DNA of 64,000 nucleotides from Heliocidaris erythrogramma (GCA_025617745.1 CM046863.1:15442875-15506874), one strand, 5' to 3'. Positions 1 to 9,084 are shown, counted from the first letter of the stretch. Made by a program: numbers and translations. The notes: generated from the letters alone by a model not told the origin.

Positions 1-718
1 TCATCTCAGCTGAGGATGGTTCTAAGGCCTGTGGAGAGCGGGAGAGGAGGGGGGGGGGAGATATTATTTTTTACCTCGAGGGAAATATGTGTCCACAAAG
101 CCCCTATTTGGGTAGGATCCACTTGGCGGAGCCCCCTCCAGCTCCCGAGATTTTGCCATTTTGAACCTTCAACAAATTGCTGTTTTATACACCAAATTTA
201 CCATTGTAATCAAAGCTGTTCTGATGATTTATTCAACTTGATAGAAAATTCCGTCGATCTCTCAATGAAAAAAATCGACTGGTCATTGATATTCCTGTAA
301 ACCTTTTCTTTTTATTACTGATTTTGGGGCAGTATGCACAAAATCTTACGATCAAGATATCAGAAATATTGTTAGTTAGGCAAACTGGTAAATGATTGGT
401 TTAACTTTAATTGATAGAGTAAGGTGTAACTCTCAAACCCATTGATGGTTAACCATTAACCATTGACTAATTCGGGGTCAGGAGTTTATAAACTGTTCTT
501 TTTTTTCCTTAACAATATTCTGTTTAAATCATCTTGGAGAGGAGAGTGCCCGCGGAGAAGTTTTGAATGTGAGTGCGGGGGGGGGGGGGGGGGGGTGACG
601 CCTCTTGCCCGAATATCAACCATCCCGTTTTCTACATTTTGAGCAAGCGAAGTGAACGAGCATAAAATTAAAATATAGGCCTGGACACTTAATAATGGTC
701 GATAGGTTATTTCGTCAT
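1..718. other. Non-coding flank, no gene seen
   Basis: AT-rich sequence with no convincing coding exon. It holds a 13-bp-plus poly-G run near 583-595 and a short self-complementary stretch of ggttaaccatt units near 445-470. The open frame at 16-300 has no recognisable domain and low-complexity composition, so it was not called. Confidence 0.5.
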
Positions 719-893
719 TTAAAGGTCCCCTTTTATGGAATTACAAAGGAACTTCATTTAATAGACTTTTCTACTGTGAATCCAGATCTGTCAACCATAT
801 TATCTGAATTCCATTCATTAATCTGTAAACTTGAAAATAAAAAAATAACTGGGAACGCCCCTAAAAATTTTGGAAAATCGGTCCAGCGATCGA

Positions 894-911
894 TGACGTC
901 ATGTGACGTCA
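894..911. promoter_or_regulatory. Pair of TGACGTCA (CRE-like) motifs
   Basis: TGACGTCA occurs at 894-901 and again at 904-911, 145 bp upstream of the first P2RX7-like exon and about 180 bp inside the left terminal repeat. It could be a CREB/ATF promoter site or a transposase-binding subterminal repeat. The matching site at the other end (6128-6135) favours a role tied to the element. Confidence 0.4.
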
Positions 912-1055
912 GACACAGAACGCTCGACTCACACACAAGCTGGATCAGTATCGATGTGTGTGTGTTAGGCTATTGAGCTTCGTGTAGATCCCTTCGACTT
1001 CGTGCTATTTCAGCCCTTCATTTTAGCTTTTTAAAGACAAAATGCTACATCAACG

Positions 1056-1285
1056 ATGGCATCTTCTTCGGACAGCCAGGACACTTATTCAGGATCAGAT
1101 ATATCTGATTTGGAGCATCAAGTCCCAGAAGAAATTGAAGAGGAATTAGGGGCCCGGCAGTATACTATGTTTGAGCCAGACATGTCGGATTCTGGGCAAG
1201 ATTCTGTCTTTTCTGATGATGACAGAGACGTCCCTGATTTTAATAACGGAGAGGATATCGACGGGAGACTTGGGAATAACAACTG
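1056..1285 (+). CDS. P2RX7-like protein, acidic N-terminal exon
   Basis: ATG at 1056 opens 76 codons rich in Ser, Asp and Glu, starting MASSSDSQD and ending RLGNNN, followed by a donor TG|GTAATT (phase 2). Invertebrate stand-alone proteins related to the cytoplasmic C-terminal domain of P2X7 typically begin with such an acidic, disordered leader just before a cysteine-rich zinc-binding segment. That family knowledge and the in-order exons downstream are the basis for the call. This exon ends in phase 2 while the next recognised exon needs phase 1, so an intervening exon (expected to carry the first cysteines) is missing between 1286 and 1676. The gene may therefore be broken. Confidence 0.55.
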
Positions 1286-1676
1286 GTAATTATTTTTTGA
1301 TAATAAATTACCGATTAAAGTTTAATTCACGCATATCCACGTATTATGAATCTTGTTTACGCTTGCAAGCGGCCCGAGAGGCTGAGCTGATACTTCGCTG
1401 ATCGAGGCAGTGAGCTCGATGTGCGCAGGGCCGGGGTACACGCGCGCTGTTTGGTTGTTCGCCTGCTGACGTCGACCCTGCCTGGGCTTGCGCTTGGGCA
1501 GTTTTACTGGTGCATGGGGTGGTAGCGTTTGATTATAGTAAATTCTAACATTGATATCCAGAAAACTCTTAGCTCTCCTGTTATCTTGCGTGTTTTCTTT
1601 GTGCTGCTACACTAAGTAAGTGTAGGTACCGTTATAGTTGACAATAGATATGATGTTCTTCTTCTTCTCCACCCAG

Positions 1677-1779
1677 GGTTTCATCCAGTGTGTCTGGAGC
1701 GGTATGTGATGGAAACTGCTTACTATCTGTATCGGCAGCAGTATGGCGGACAGGCAAGGCAGGATGCAACTGAAAATCA
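1677..1779 (+). CDS. P2RX7-like C-domain, middle exon
   Basis: The acceptor ctccacccag|GG and donor CA|GTGAGT bound 103 bp. The phase-consistent frame reads FHPVCLERYVMETAYYLYRQ and continues to a phase-2 end. This matches the helical part of the P2X7 cytoplasmic (ballast) domain family, where a conserved Cys in a PVCL-type motif helps hold the zinc site and a Tyr/Gln-rich helix follows. It joins in frame to the exon at 3450 (CA+G gives Gln). In P2X7 the domain is fused to an ion channel; here no channel transmembrane or extracellular part is visible, as in the many stand-alone invertebrate relatives. Confidence 0.75.
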
Positions 1780-2114
1780 GTGAGTACCATATTTTTTGTT
1801 TTAATCCTTACTGCAGTATTCCTGTATTATATAAAGCAGTTTGGATGCAATATGCCAATTTGGCTCCTTAGGAAATTAATATTACGATATTCTATAAAAT
1901 AATGTTTTAGCCTTTATGTAAAATAGAGGAAGATTATTCTATTTGCAGTGTACATGTATTTTCTTGTCCTATGTGCAGATTAACGTTTGTTTCCTCAATC
2001 CCCATCACAACATTTTACACTGCGATGTTGACAACTAAATTATTAGCTAATCTTTTATTGTTTATTTGTGAAGTTCAAAGTAAAAGTTACCTCACTATCA
2101 CCTACATCATAGAG

Positions 2115-3371
2115 GCCTTTCACACTCACTTCTGGACCGCTCCAAGTTAGAGCGCTCTAGAGGAACGGTTCTTGAAGAACGCTTTGTTTGCCTTCACACT
2201 CCGCGCATTTTTAAAGTCTCAAATCGCTCAACGATTCAAAGTGGTCTTGTTGCTATGGCAGCTCAAGTAAGCGGGTCAATTTTTTCGCGCGCAAATCAAA
2301 CCGTATACTGCCTGCCTGATGCATTTATCTCTATATCTTTCCAAGGCTTCTGTTTTTTCTTTGTTTTTCTTTGTTTTCATCATCCTATCGTCTATTCTTT
2401 CATTAGATTTCTTTTTTTTTTTTTTTATCATTCTATTGTTTTATCTTTATATCTTTCCTTATTTTCTTTTGTTATTCTTTGTTTTTATCATTCTATCATT
2501 TATCTTTATATCTTTCGTTTTTTCTGTTTTTCTTTGTTTTCATCATCCAATCGTCTTTTATCTTTAGATTTCTTATGTTTTTCTTTGTTTTTATCATTCT
2601 ATCGTTTTATCTTCAATCTTTCCCTGTTTTCCTTTGTTTTTATCATTCTGTCATTTCATCTTTCTATCTTTCCTTGTTTTCATCATTCTTTCGTTTTCTC
2701 TTTCTATTTTTCTTTAAATTTCTTATGTTTTTCTTTGTTTTTATTCATTCTATCATTTTCTCTTCAATCTTTCCCTGTTTTCCTTTGTTTTTATCATTCT
2801 GTCATTTCATCTTTCTATCTTTCCTTGTTTTCATCATTCTTTCGTTTTCTCTTTCTATTTTTCTTTAAATTTCTTATGTTTTTCTTTGTTTTTATTCATT
2901 CTATTATTTTCTCTTTCTATCTGTTCTTTCTTTTCATCATTCTATCTTTCCTCATGTTTTCTTTCTATCGTCTTCTCTTTCTTTAAATTTCTTATGTTTT
3001 TCTTTGTTTTTATTCATTCTATCATTTTCCCTTTCTATCTCCTATCATTTCCTCTTCCATCTTTCCTTCTGTTTTCTTTCTATCGATGGCCTGCACTTAT
3101 AGGACAATCAAGGAAAATCACACGAGATTTCCCGCGCAACACATACACTCACTTCCGGTTGAAGTACGCTTTAGGATCGCTTTGCTTTCACACTGCCACG
3201 TTGGAGCGGTCTAACTAAGAACCGTTCCTCAAGACCACCTCGCGAGGTGGTCTTCTGGAGCGCTCCAGAAGAACGCTTCCTGGACCACTTGAGCATTCAC
3301 ACTCACCTGGGAACCGCTCCTGAGGAACCGTTCTTAGTTAGAGCGCTCTAACGAAGTGAGTGTGAAAGGGC
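2115..3371. mobile_element. hAT-like non-autonomous element with 8-bp target duplication
   Basis: It begins GCCTTTCACACTCACTTC and ends with the inverse (GAAGTGAGTGTGAAAGGGC), and is flanked by TCATAGAG and TCATAGAC (7 of 8 identical). An 8-bp duplication points to hAT-type or P-type transposases. The subterminal regions hold repeated gagcgctct and aagaacg motifs. It lies in the intron of the P2RX7-like gene and has no coding capacity. Its middle is an expanded pyrimidine tract. Confidence 0.7.
2330..3095. repeat. Expanded polypyrimidine tract (tttctttgttttcatcatt units)
   Basis: More than 700 bp is almost purely T/C on + with recurring TTTCTTTGTTTTTATCATTC blocks in imperfect tandem of about 110-135 bp. 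The long open frames across it are composition artefacts (Phe/Leu/Ser only). It lies inside the hAT-like element. Confidence 0.85.
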
Positions 3372-3449
3372 TCATAGACTACACTGTGCATTTTTTGAAG
3401 TTGTCTAATCATAGTTTCCTTTGTACTCTTTAAAAAAAATCTTTTATAG

Positions 3450-3576
3450 GAAAGCCAGGCATGTGGCCTATAGGCAGCTTGTAAGATGGTGTTGGAGTTT
3501 CCTAGGCAGGGCAGGACGTGTTCCTCTCCCATCTTGTGCCGTGACAAGAATCCGTGCAGCATTTCCATCAGAACCA
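3450..3576 (+). CDS. P2RX7-like C-domain, terminal exon (3' end truncated)
   Basis: The acceptor is cttttatag|G. The frame reads ARHVAYRQLVRWCWSFLG and then LPSCAVTRIRAAFPS. The AYR..W helix followed by LPSC...IR..FP is the signature of the P2X7 cytoplasmic domain, including the conserved Cys that completes the zinc-binding set. The normal ending after FPS is lost: after residues SEP the sequence becomes a repeat starting ttggcggatccagggggc, so the open frame to 3702 is probably not native. With the missing upstream exon this suggests a decayed or mis-assembled gene, although the remaining residues are well conserved and without stops. Confidence 0.75.
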
Positions 3577-3770
3577 TTGGCGGATCCAGGGGGCACAGCC
3601 GGCCCGGTCCCCCCCCCCCCTTTTTTGGAAGAGAAGTACGATTTTTTTTTTGCTTGTCAGGGAATTATGGAGGGAAACTGGACCCCAATAACCCCTTACT
3701 GAGCGATTTATGAAGGTTTGGCGAAATTTGTTTTCCTGGCCATGTTGGAATGTTGACCTATGCATGAACC
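3577..3770. repeat. Repeat fragment with ggatccaggggg motif and C-run
   Basis: The stretch begins ttggcggatccaggggg and has a 12-bp C run and T runs. Similar gatcc(a/g)...ggggg sequences recur at 45190-45480 and 54885-54922. It replaces the expected end of the P2RX7-like coding region. The family is not identified. Confidence 0.4.
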
Positions 3771-3939
3771 TCTTAGGAAGAGTGTAACATTGTAATGAGT
3801 CTATAAATAGATCATGGGAATCCCCTTCCTTTGTTTGTTACAACAAGAACTATGTAGAACTTACCAGAGAGTTCCAAACTTTCATGAGTATTGTGGTGGA
3901 GTGTGGAAGGTTCTAGTTGGGGATTGAGATTGTATATAA

Positions 3940-4155
3940 CCTGTGGAGATCATCTTGGAGATCATCTTGGACCTCATCTTGGACTTCATCTTGGACATCA
4001 TCCTTGACATATTTGACGTCGTGTTCGACATCATCCTTGACATATTTGACGTCGTGTTCGACATCGTCATTGACATCGTTATCAACATTGTGGTCAACAT
4101 CGTCATTGACATTATCTTGGACATCGTCATCGACATCATTATCGACATCGATGAC
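3940..4155 (+). repeat. 12-bp minisatellite (gacatcatcttg-type units)
   Basis: About 18 imperfect units of gacatcatcttg / gacatcgtcatt run in tandem, with a higher-order duplication at 4003-4068. The units keep a 12-bp period, so the + frame (start 3943, open to 4323) reads a four-residue period of two aliphatic residues plus Asp, and the - frame reads runs of Asp/Val. It lies inside the 719-6342 element. There is no evidence that it is translated. Confidence 0.8.
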
Positions 4156-5429
4156 TTCCTGAATTATCTTGGACATTCTTCGGCTGTATCTTCGTTTGCC
4201 AGTTGGACAACATACCATTTGGATTTAATATTCGGAATTTATATTTGTGGATTAGCAGTCAACTTACTCTACACTTCAAGAACATTCTGGACTAATAGGA
4301 ATTTCCCAGCTGAGAAATTGTAAGTCTTTGCCAGTTTAAATACATGTAGTGTATTTGTAACTAGAATTTGTAATTCTGTTATATCGTGTCATACCTGATG
4401 TTAGTAAATATTTAAATTAAACCATAAATCATCTAAAGTTAATATCTTTTGTAGATTTTGGATCGTAACAGTATTACTGTTCTAAGATAGATTTTCAAAG
4501 ATAATTTTTTTAAATTGGAAATATTCCCTGCATTACCTCTTTAGGGTATTTTCTTTTCAAAGTTAACTGTATGTATGTATATTTTTTCAACCTTTGCAAA
4601 AAAATCAAAAGGGAGGACAGCTCTGTGGAACTTTAATTTTAGCTATGCAACCATTATTCTCATATTTCTTTTACTGGGGCTTGGATATGACATGCACAAA
4701 TCTCAACATTATGCAAAGGTGATAGTAGAACTGAACATTTTAAAAATATTTATGTATCAGAACTGTTGTTCCATCAGTGTAAACATTTACACAAAGTTTC
4801 ATTATTTGAAAGAAAAAATTATTCAGTACTAATGACTGGCAAACATGATATTTTATTTACTCGGGTCATTCATGTGATCATCATTATTGTTGCTTCACAT
4901 ATTTCTTTTCAAATTGACATTATTTTTTCTACAGATTTTTTTTCTTCTTTCATTTAATCGATTGTTGTATTTATTATTATGTACTTATATATGTTGGTCT
5001 AGTTGTTAACTTGATAACGCTTAGATAGCATATACATTTATCATGTACATAACTGTTTATAAGAAATGTTAAAAATGCTAGTACGTCATTTCTATCTTTT
5101 CATGATATTTAATTCCTATACATGGATATCAGTTTCCCTGAAAGTTGGGTTTTTTTACATGAAGGTGTGCTACACTGTGACAATGTGGTAAAAATTTTAT
5201 TGCTGCTATTGGTTCAAGTATCAGAGGAAAAGAGGAGTCTAGGAGGCTTATTTTGAATATTCATTTTCACTGTCAGAAATAACATTGGAATTGGGTAACT
5301 GAGTTCACAAACGCAAAACAATCCAGCTGCAGCTGGTCTGAGTTTTGTCACATCTAAGGGGTCGGTTGAAATTTGCCCGTTACATTTTCACTACATTCAG
5401 GGTGGTAACAAAAATAAATATTAAATATA
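4156..5429. other. AT-rich interior of the TTAA element, no gene seen
   Basis: No exon with recognisable protein content. A repeat fragment at about 4590-4650 (aaaaaatcaaaagggaggac and onward) matches the body of the SINE-like repeat at 13100-13170 and 15045-15110. Confidence 0.5.
4588..4650 (+). repeat. SINE body fragment (shared with 13.1 and 15.0 kb)
   Basis: The sequence tttgcaaaaaaatcaaaagg followed by gaggacagctctg is shared with two other loci in the window, where it follows a tRNA-like head. Only the body is present here. Confidence 0.6.
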
Positions 5430-5603
5430 CGGTGGAAACTTAGTATAACGAGGTCCTTGGGACTATTAAAATTACCTGGTTAAATCCAGAATCTCGTTAT
5501 ATCAGTTATAAAAAAAAAGAATAAAAAGACTTCAGACCAAAATATTACCTTGTTATATCAGGAATATTGTTGTATCAGACCTCTTTATACTGAGTTTCCA
5601 CTC
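5430..5603. mobile_element. Tc1/mariner-type MITE with TA duplication
   Basis: Ends are CGGTGGAAACTTAGTATAAC and the inverse of GAGTGGAAACTCAGTATAAA, with TA at 5428-5429 and 5604-5605. At 174 bp it is non-coding. TATAACGAGGTC-type ends are common in mariner-derived MITEs. Confidence 0.65.
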
Positions 5604-5766
5604 TACCATGATAAACATTTTTATCACACCCTCTTTATGGAGAAAGATCTTTTTCTTCATCAAGAACAAAAAAGAAATCATTTTTAATAGCAAAGACCAA
5701 TTGAGAGAGGTGCTTGTGAGGTAAAGCTCAGAGTTGCCAAATTTCATATTATTGATCCATGTATGA

Positions 5767-6021
5767 TCAAACTTGTTTCAGGGACGGCCTCTTCTTGATG
5801 CCATACGCCGCATGCAGCCCCGTGCTATCGACGAAGTCCTCCGCACAAAAGTGCTCGGAGCACACAACACTGCGGTCACTCGGCCCCTTCCAATGGGCGC
5901 GAGTTAATTTTACTTTTGCGATCCATTTCCTTCTTATATTTGGGTCTTTAGGGAATAAATGGAGACTGACACCCTCCTTTGTGGTGTTGCTGCAACCTGC
6001 AACAACGCAGCGTTGCGGCAT
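5767..6021 (-). CDS. THAP zinc-finger protein, N-terminal domain
   Basis: ATG at 6021 opens 84 codons starting MPQRCVVAGCSN and ending LKQV. The THAP C2CH zinc site is complete: Cys5 and Cys10 (C-x4-C), then Cys54 and His57 (VCSEHF), with the conserved FP at about 23-24 and Trp33 between. THAP domains bind DNA and occur in transcription factors and in P-element and Kolobok transposases. The usual AVPTIF box at the domain end is replaced by RPSLKQV and then a stop, so this is a bare domain or the first exon of a longer gene whose splice donor I cannot fix. The open frame also extends 32 codons upstream of this ATG; the internal Met directly before the first Cys was chosen because THAP domains sit at the N-terminus. 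A pseudogene copy at 37932 is closely similar. Confidence 0.75.
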   Translation of the reverse strand: MPQRCVVAGCSNTTKEGVSLHLFPKDPNIRRKWIAKVKLTRAHWKGPSDRSVVCSEHFCAEDFVDSTGLHAAYGIKKRPSLKQV

Positions 6022-6127
6022 ACTTCGCTTTGGAGGTGATTTACGAGGTGGTATATAGAACAGCAAGTTAGTTTGCACATGTGATACATATGCAATATTG
6101 TAAACAAGCATCGGCAATGTCGGTTTG

Positions 6128-6135
6128 TGACGTCA
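6128..6135. promoter_or_regulatory. TGACGTCA motif upstream of the THAP gene
   Basis: A palindromic CRE-like octamer 107 bp upstream of the THAP ATG and about 210 bp from the right end of the element, mirroring the sites at 894-911. Confidence 0.4.
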
Positions 6136-6342
6136 CACGTCAATCATGCTCGCAGAACGAGAATTCGGGGTTTAAAAGGGGGCGGAGCTTAGCAGACTGT
6201 TTTGGACATGAATACCTGGGGGAAATATTATTTTAAAAATATTTTGATACGTATTTATTGCAAACGGATGTCATTTTTCAATTTAGATGAGTATCATGTA
6301 CAAAATACCAAGAATTATAATTTCATAGAAGGGGACCTTTAA

Positions 6343-7029
6343 ATACTCGATATCTAAATTGTATCCGTTAACCTTGCTGCCAAATAGGACAGTCGGGCAC
6401 CTGTCACTGCCCGAGTAATATGTCTGCTGCCTGAAACCATCCCGGCCGTTTTTAAATCTTAAGAACGATCTTCATAAAAAGTCAATTTGTTGTCTCTGAA
6501 ATGTTGTATGATTTTGCCATCAAAATAACAGTTATTAAATTTAGGCACCTTCCTGCCCGAAGATCAGGAAAGCCGGACATCCCGCTGCCCCGAAAGAGGG
6601 TATTCATGAATCTAGCTGCTGAAACATGAAGTTTTTCGCTGTTCGAACGATCTTGTTTTCAAATTTTATGAGCGACCAAAGAAACAGACTTGGGTGGCTC
6701 ATCTTCACCTCTGATCGTATTTCTACTTCACATTTTGTAGGTGTCAATGTGGGCAAAGAGGAGTACCTGGGTTTTTTTGGCAAGAGGGGAGGGTCATGTG
6801 ATGATAATATGCATAATATGCAACGCGCTTTCTATTGTTAGTTGGGGGAGATGATGAATAGATCATCCCCCACTAACAATGGATAATTATGCGTGTCTAC
6901 GCCCATGATGATATGGGATGATGATAATCTTATTATGTCACGATTCTATTTCATTCAATTTGATTTCAATTTGTATTTGGATTTGAATTTGAATGTGGGA
7001 CGCTGAACTTGGGGGGGGGGGGGGTCCAT
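6343..7029. other. Non-coding, contains a small palindromic repeat
   Basis: No exon seen. A hairpin-forming repeat is listed separately at 6815-6905. A G-run of about 13 bp sits at 7011-7023. Confidence 0.5.
6815..6905 (-). mobile_element. Tiny palindromic MITE (GGCGTAGACACG family)
   Basis: The core ggggatgatctattcatcat is an inverted repeat flanked by ataattatccattgttag. A second copy, opposite strand, is at 13582-13691, where both outer ends (GGCGTAGACACG and its inverse) are intact. In this copy only one outer end is recognisable. Confidence 0.6.
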
Positions 7030-7230
7030 GTGCTGCAGCACCAACGTCCTTTGGCAAGACATTAATCTATATTTGTCACACTCGACCCAGGTGTAGTAAG
7101 TGGGTACCTGGTAGGATTTATTCCTTGAATGCATTGAGCGCTACGGTTGCGGAGCTATAGCCTGGGTAATAATATCCAAAAGTCCTTTGGAGGCGCATAG
7201 AGACGTTTAATAATGTGAACGGAATATTAT
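7030..7230 (+). mobile_element. tRNA-derived SINE, head truncated
   Basis: The conserved body tcctttggcaagacattaat followed by ctacattt-like and cacccaggtg-like blocks is shared with SINEs at 57495-57790 (+) and 53785-54140 (-). The tRNA-like head is missing, replaced by a poly-G junction. Confidence 0.65.
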
Positions 7231-7712
7231 TATTATGTGGTTCCAGGGTGCTGATGGGAATGTCACTGGTCCTTGGATGATGACTATAATCTCTTCGCAT
7301 TCTTTTCTTTATAGGCGTCCTGGCTTAGCAGTCCTTTCTCCACAGGTGCATATGGGGCTTCGTACATCATTATATTTCAAACATCATTGAACCGGCCTTT
7401 GCCAAACATTCAACATGTAACTTGGATTAATTTTAAAACTTTTGCAGCATGACTATCACATGGATTTCGGATGAATTTCTGGGTCTGGGTCATCATAAGT
7501 TGTACTTAAATGGAATATTTGATTTGATTTGATTTGATTTGATTTAGTTTTCCGTTTCAAAACTAGCATAATATGATATATATATATATATCGATTTAAA
7601 TGATTGAACATAAAACAACGTAATAAATTTATATAATGAAACTATCAATACAACTGAGATAAGTATTGACAAGAGTACAAAAAATAATATAAAGTAACGG
7701 ATCGTCAGTGAC

Positions 7713-7750
<38 letters not shown>

Positions 7751-8029
7751 AAAGAGCTCATATGTTGATTTTTTTCCGACCCCCAATTGCAAGAATATGG
7801 TTTGTAAATAAATAATAAACATATTGAAATAAAGGTTTCATCAATTTTAGCAAATAAAATAGATTTTGTTTTTTGCATAAAATGTACCCTTGATTATTGC
7901 CCTTATTGAGCCAGATTTCTCAAACAGACCGATAAACATCGAAGCGGGGTTGACCTGCTATGACGTCACTGGGTAGAGTTGATCAATTCATCAAGGTCAA
8001 TTCATCCGGTGCGTAACGCGAAATTGCGT
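7231..8029. other. Non-coding with microsatellites
   Basis: Contains (GATTT)n near 7518-7545, (TA)n near 7579-7592 and a longer (TA)n at 7716-7747. No exon seen. A TTAA-type element end may lie near 7831 (ataaaggtttc), weakly paired with cctttaa at 9786. Confidence 0.5.
7961..7968. promoter_or_regulatory. TGACGTCA motif followed by CTGGGTAGAGT
   Basis: This octamer with the adjacent ctgggtagagt is repeated in inverse at 9606-9625, bracketing the THAP fragment. The arrangement copies the subterminal motifs of the 719-6342 element. Confidence 0.4.
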
Positions 8030-8059
8030 TGTGTGTGTGTGGGGGGGGGGGGGGGGGGA
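8030..8059 (+). repeat. (TG)n(G)n expansion inside THAP coding sequence
   Basis: Five or six TG dinucleotides followed by about 18 G residues sit between codons for the first zinc-binding Cys and the GCYN motif of a THAP domain. The frame remains open through the run. Confidence 0.8.
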
Positions 8060-8389
8060 TGTTACAATACTATAAAGAACCCCAACATCAGTTTCTTCAC
8101 CTTTCCAAAGCTCAATAAGCAACGGAATTTGTGGGTGAAGTTTGTGAAAATTCGGCGAAAAGATTTCACAGCAGCAACACACAGCAAGCATGCACGAATT
8201 TGTAGCGACCATTTCGAAAAATCAGCCTTCGAACGTCACTGCAAGATTGACTTTGGAGATGTAGCTGGCCCGAAATACAAGGCTAGGTTGAAGAAAGATG
8301 TCTTGCCCACAATACAGAGCATCAAATATTCAAAAACACCAACAATTAAGCCGCAGGAGACCACTGTCGGAAGTCAGACTGAGAACTAA
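8060..8389 (+). CDS. THAP zinc-finger protein fragment
   Basis: Starting at the Cys codon at 8060 the frame reads CYNTIKNPNISFFTFPK, then Trp, then CSDHFEKSAF (C-x2-H), ending with VLPTI, the THAP AVPTIF-box equivalent, and a stop at 8387-8389. The domain is complete from its second Cys onward and is followed by only about 25 residues. Upstream, the frame continues through a poly-G run to RNAKLRCVC, so the first zinc Cys is probably there but is pushed to a spacing of about nine residues instead of two to four. No good ATG precedes it; gtgcgtaacgcg may be a decayed atg start. It could be a young but damaged THAP gene or a genome-specific microsatellite allele. Confidence 0.7.
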   Translation, partial: CYNTIKNPNISFFTFPKLNKQRNLWVKFVKIRRKDFTAATHSKHARICSDHFEKSAFERHCKIDFGDVAGPKYKARLKKDVLPTIQSIKYSKTPTIKPQETTVGSQTEN

Positions 8390-8419
8390 TGTGAGCAACT
8401 TTCGCCGTATTGTGAAATT

Positions 8420-9080
8420 GTGACCCTCCACCACAAAACGACCAATAAGTCGGAAATTTGGGGTTTTAAATTTCACCACAGTTTGAAAGCTTAGATTCTT
8501 AGCTTTAAAATGATATATAACTTGTGTTGTATATACTAAGCAAACCCTATAAATTACAATGAGAATGTCCCAGTGTCAGACAGGCTAATGACCAAAACAA
8601 TAGAGAAAATAGGAACCAAATAAGAGTGACCATTTAAGAGCGCCTAATATGTGTCCTATTGTTTGCCGCACAAAAGGTTGAGTCAAAACTCCAAAGCCTA
8701 CACCGTAAAGTACACATTGGATTGGGTTGAAACTTTCCATACCTTTAGAATAGATATATTTCTTTCACTCTGAAAATTTGGAATATCAGACAGTGCATAG
8801 TTTTTGAGCTATACCACAAAATCGATGTGAAGTACGATCCCAGCAAGCTGACACACAAAGTTTGAATATCCAGGAAAAAATGGTAATTTTGAATGAGAGG
8901 AGAAACACATTTCAGCATGGTATTTTACCCCCAAATTTTGTCAGATGGTAGATTAATGAATTAACTTTCAGAAAATACCAAAAACTTAAAATTGAAATTT
9001 CCACCCCAAACAACCCTTTTCAACTGTTTACTCTAAAACTCCCATTGCGACTTATTGGTCGTTTTGTTGTGGAGGGTCAC
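8420..9080. mobile_element. GTGACCC-type MITE, 661 bp, 4-bp duplication
   Basis: Ends GTGACCCTCCACCACAAAAC and the exact-style inverse, with about 34-bp TIRs reaching AATAAGTCG. AATT flanks both sides. It has the same length (661 bp) and related termini as the element at 22478-23138. Non-coding. The superfamily is not certain. Confidence 0.8.
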
Positions 9081-9084
9081 AATT

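Larger units (their letters stand above)
719..6342. mobile_element. TTAA-bounded DNA transposon (Kolobok/T2-like) carrying P2RX7-like and THAP genes
   Basis: The two ends are inverted copies. Reading inward, the left starts TTAAAGGTCCCCTTTTATGG and the right (reverse complement) TTAAAGGTCCCCTTCTATG, giving a 25-bp TIR with two mismatches. The TTAA at each end fits a TTAA target duplication. TTAAAGG termini are the hallmark of T2/Kolobok elements, and Kolobok transposases carry a THAP domain (established knowledge). Inside are P2RX7-like exons on + and a THAP exon on -. Subterminal TGACGTCA sites lie about 180 bp from the left end and 210 bp from the right end. The element is old: it contains an hAT-like insertion (2115-3371), a TA-type MITE (5430-5603), a minisatellite and repeat fragments. 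No DDE catalytic domain was recognised, so it may be non-autonomous or the catalytic part is lost. The pairing of these two ends is my inference; they could belong to two separate elements. Confidence 0.6.

Noticed and set aside
2255..2986. 243-codon open frame on +
   Set aside because: Composed almost only of Phe, Leu, Ser, Ile and Tyr from a pyrimidine-rich simple repeat.
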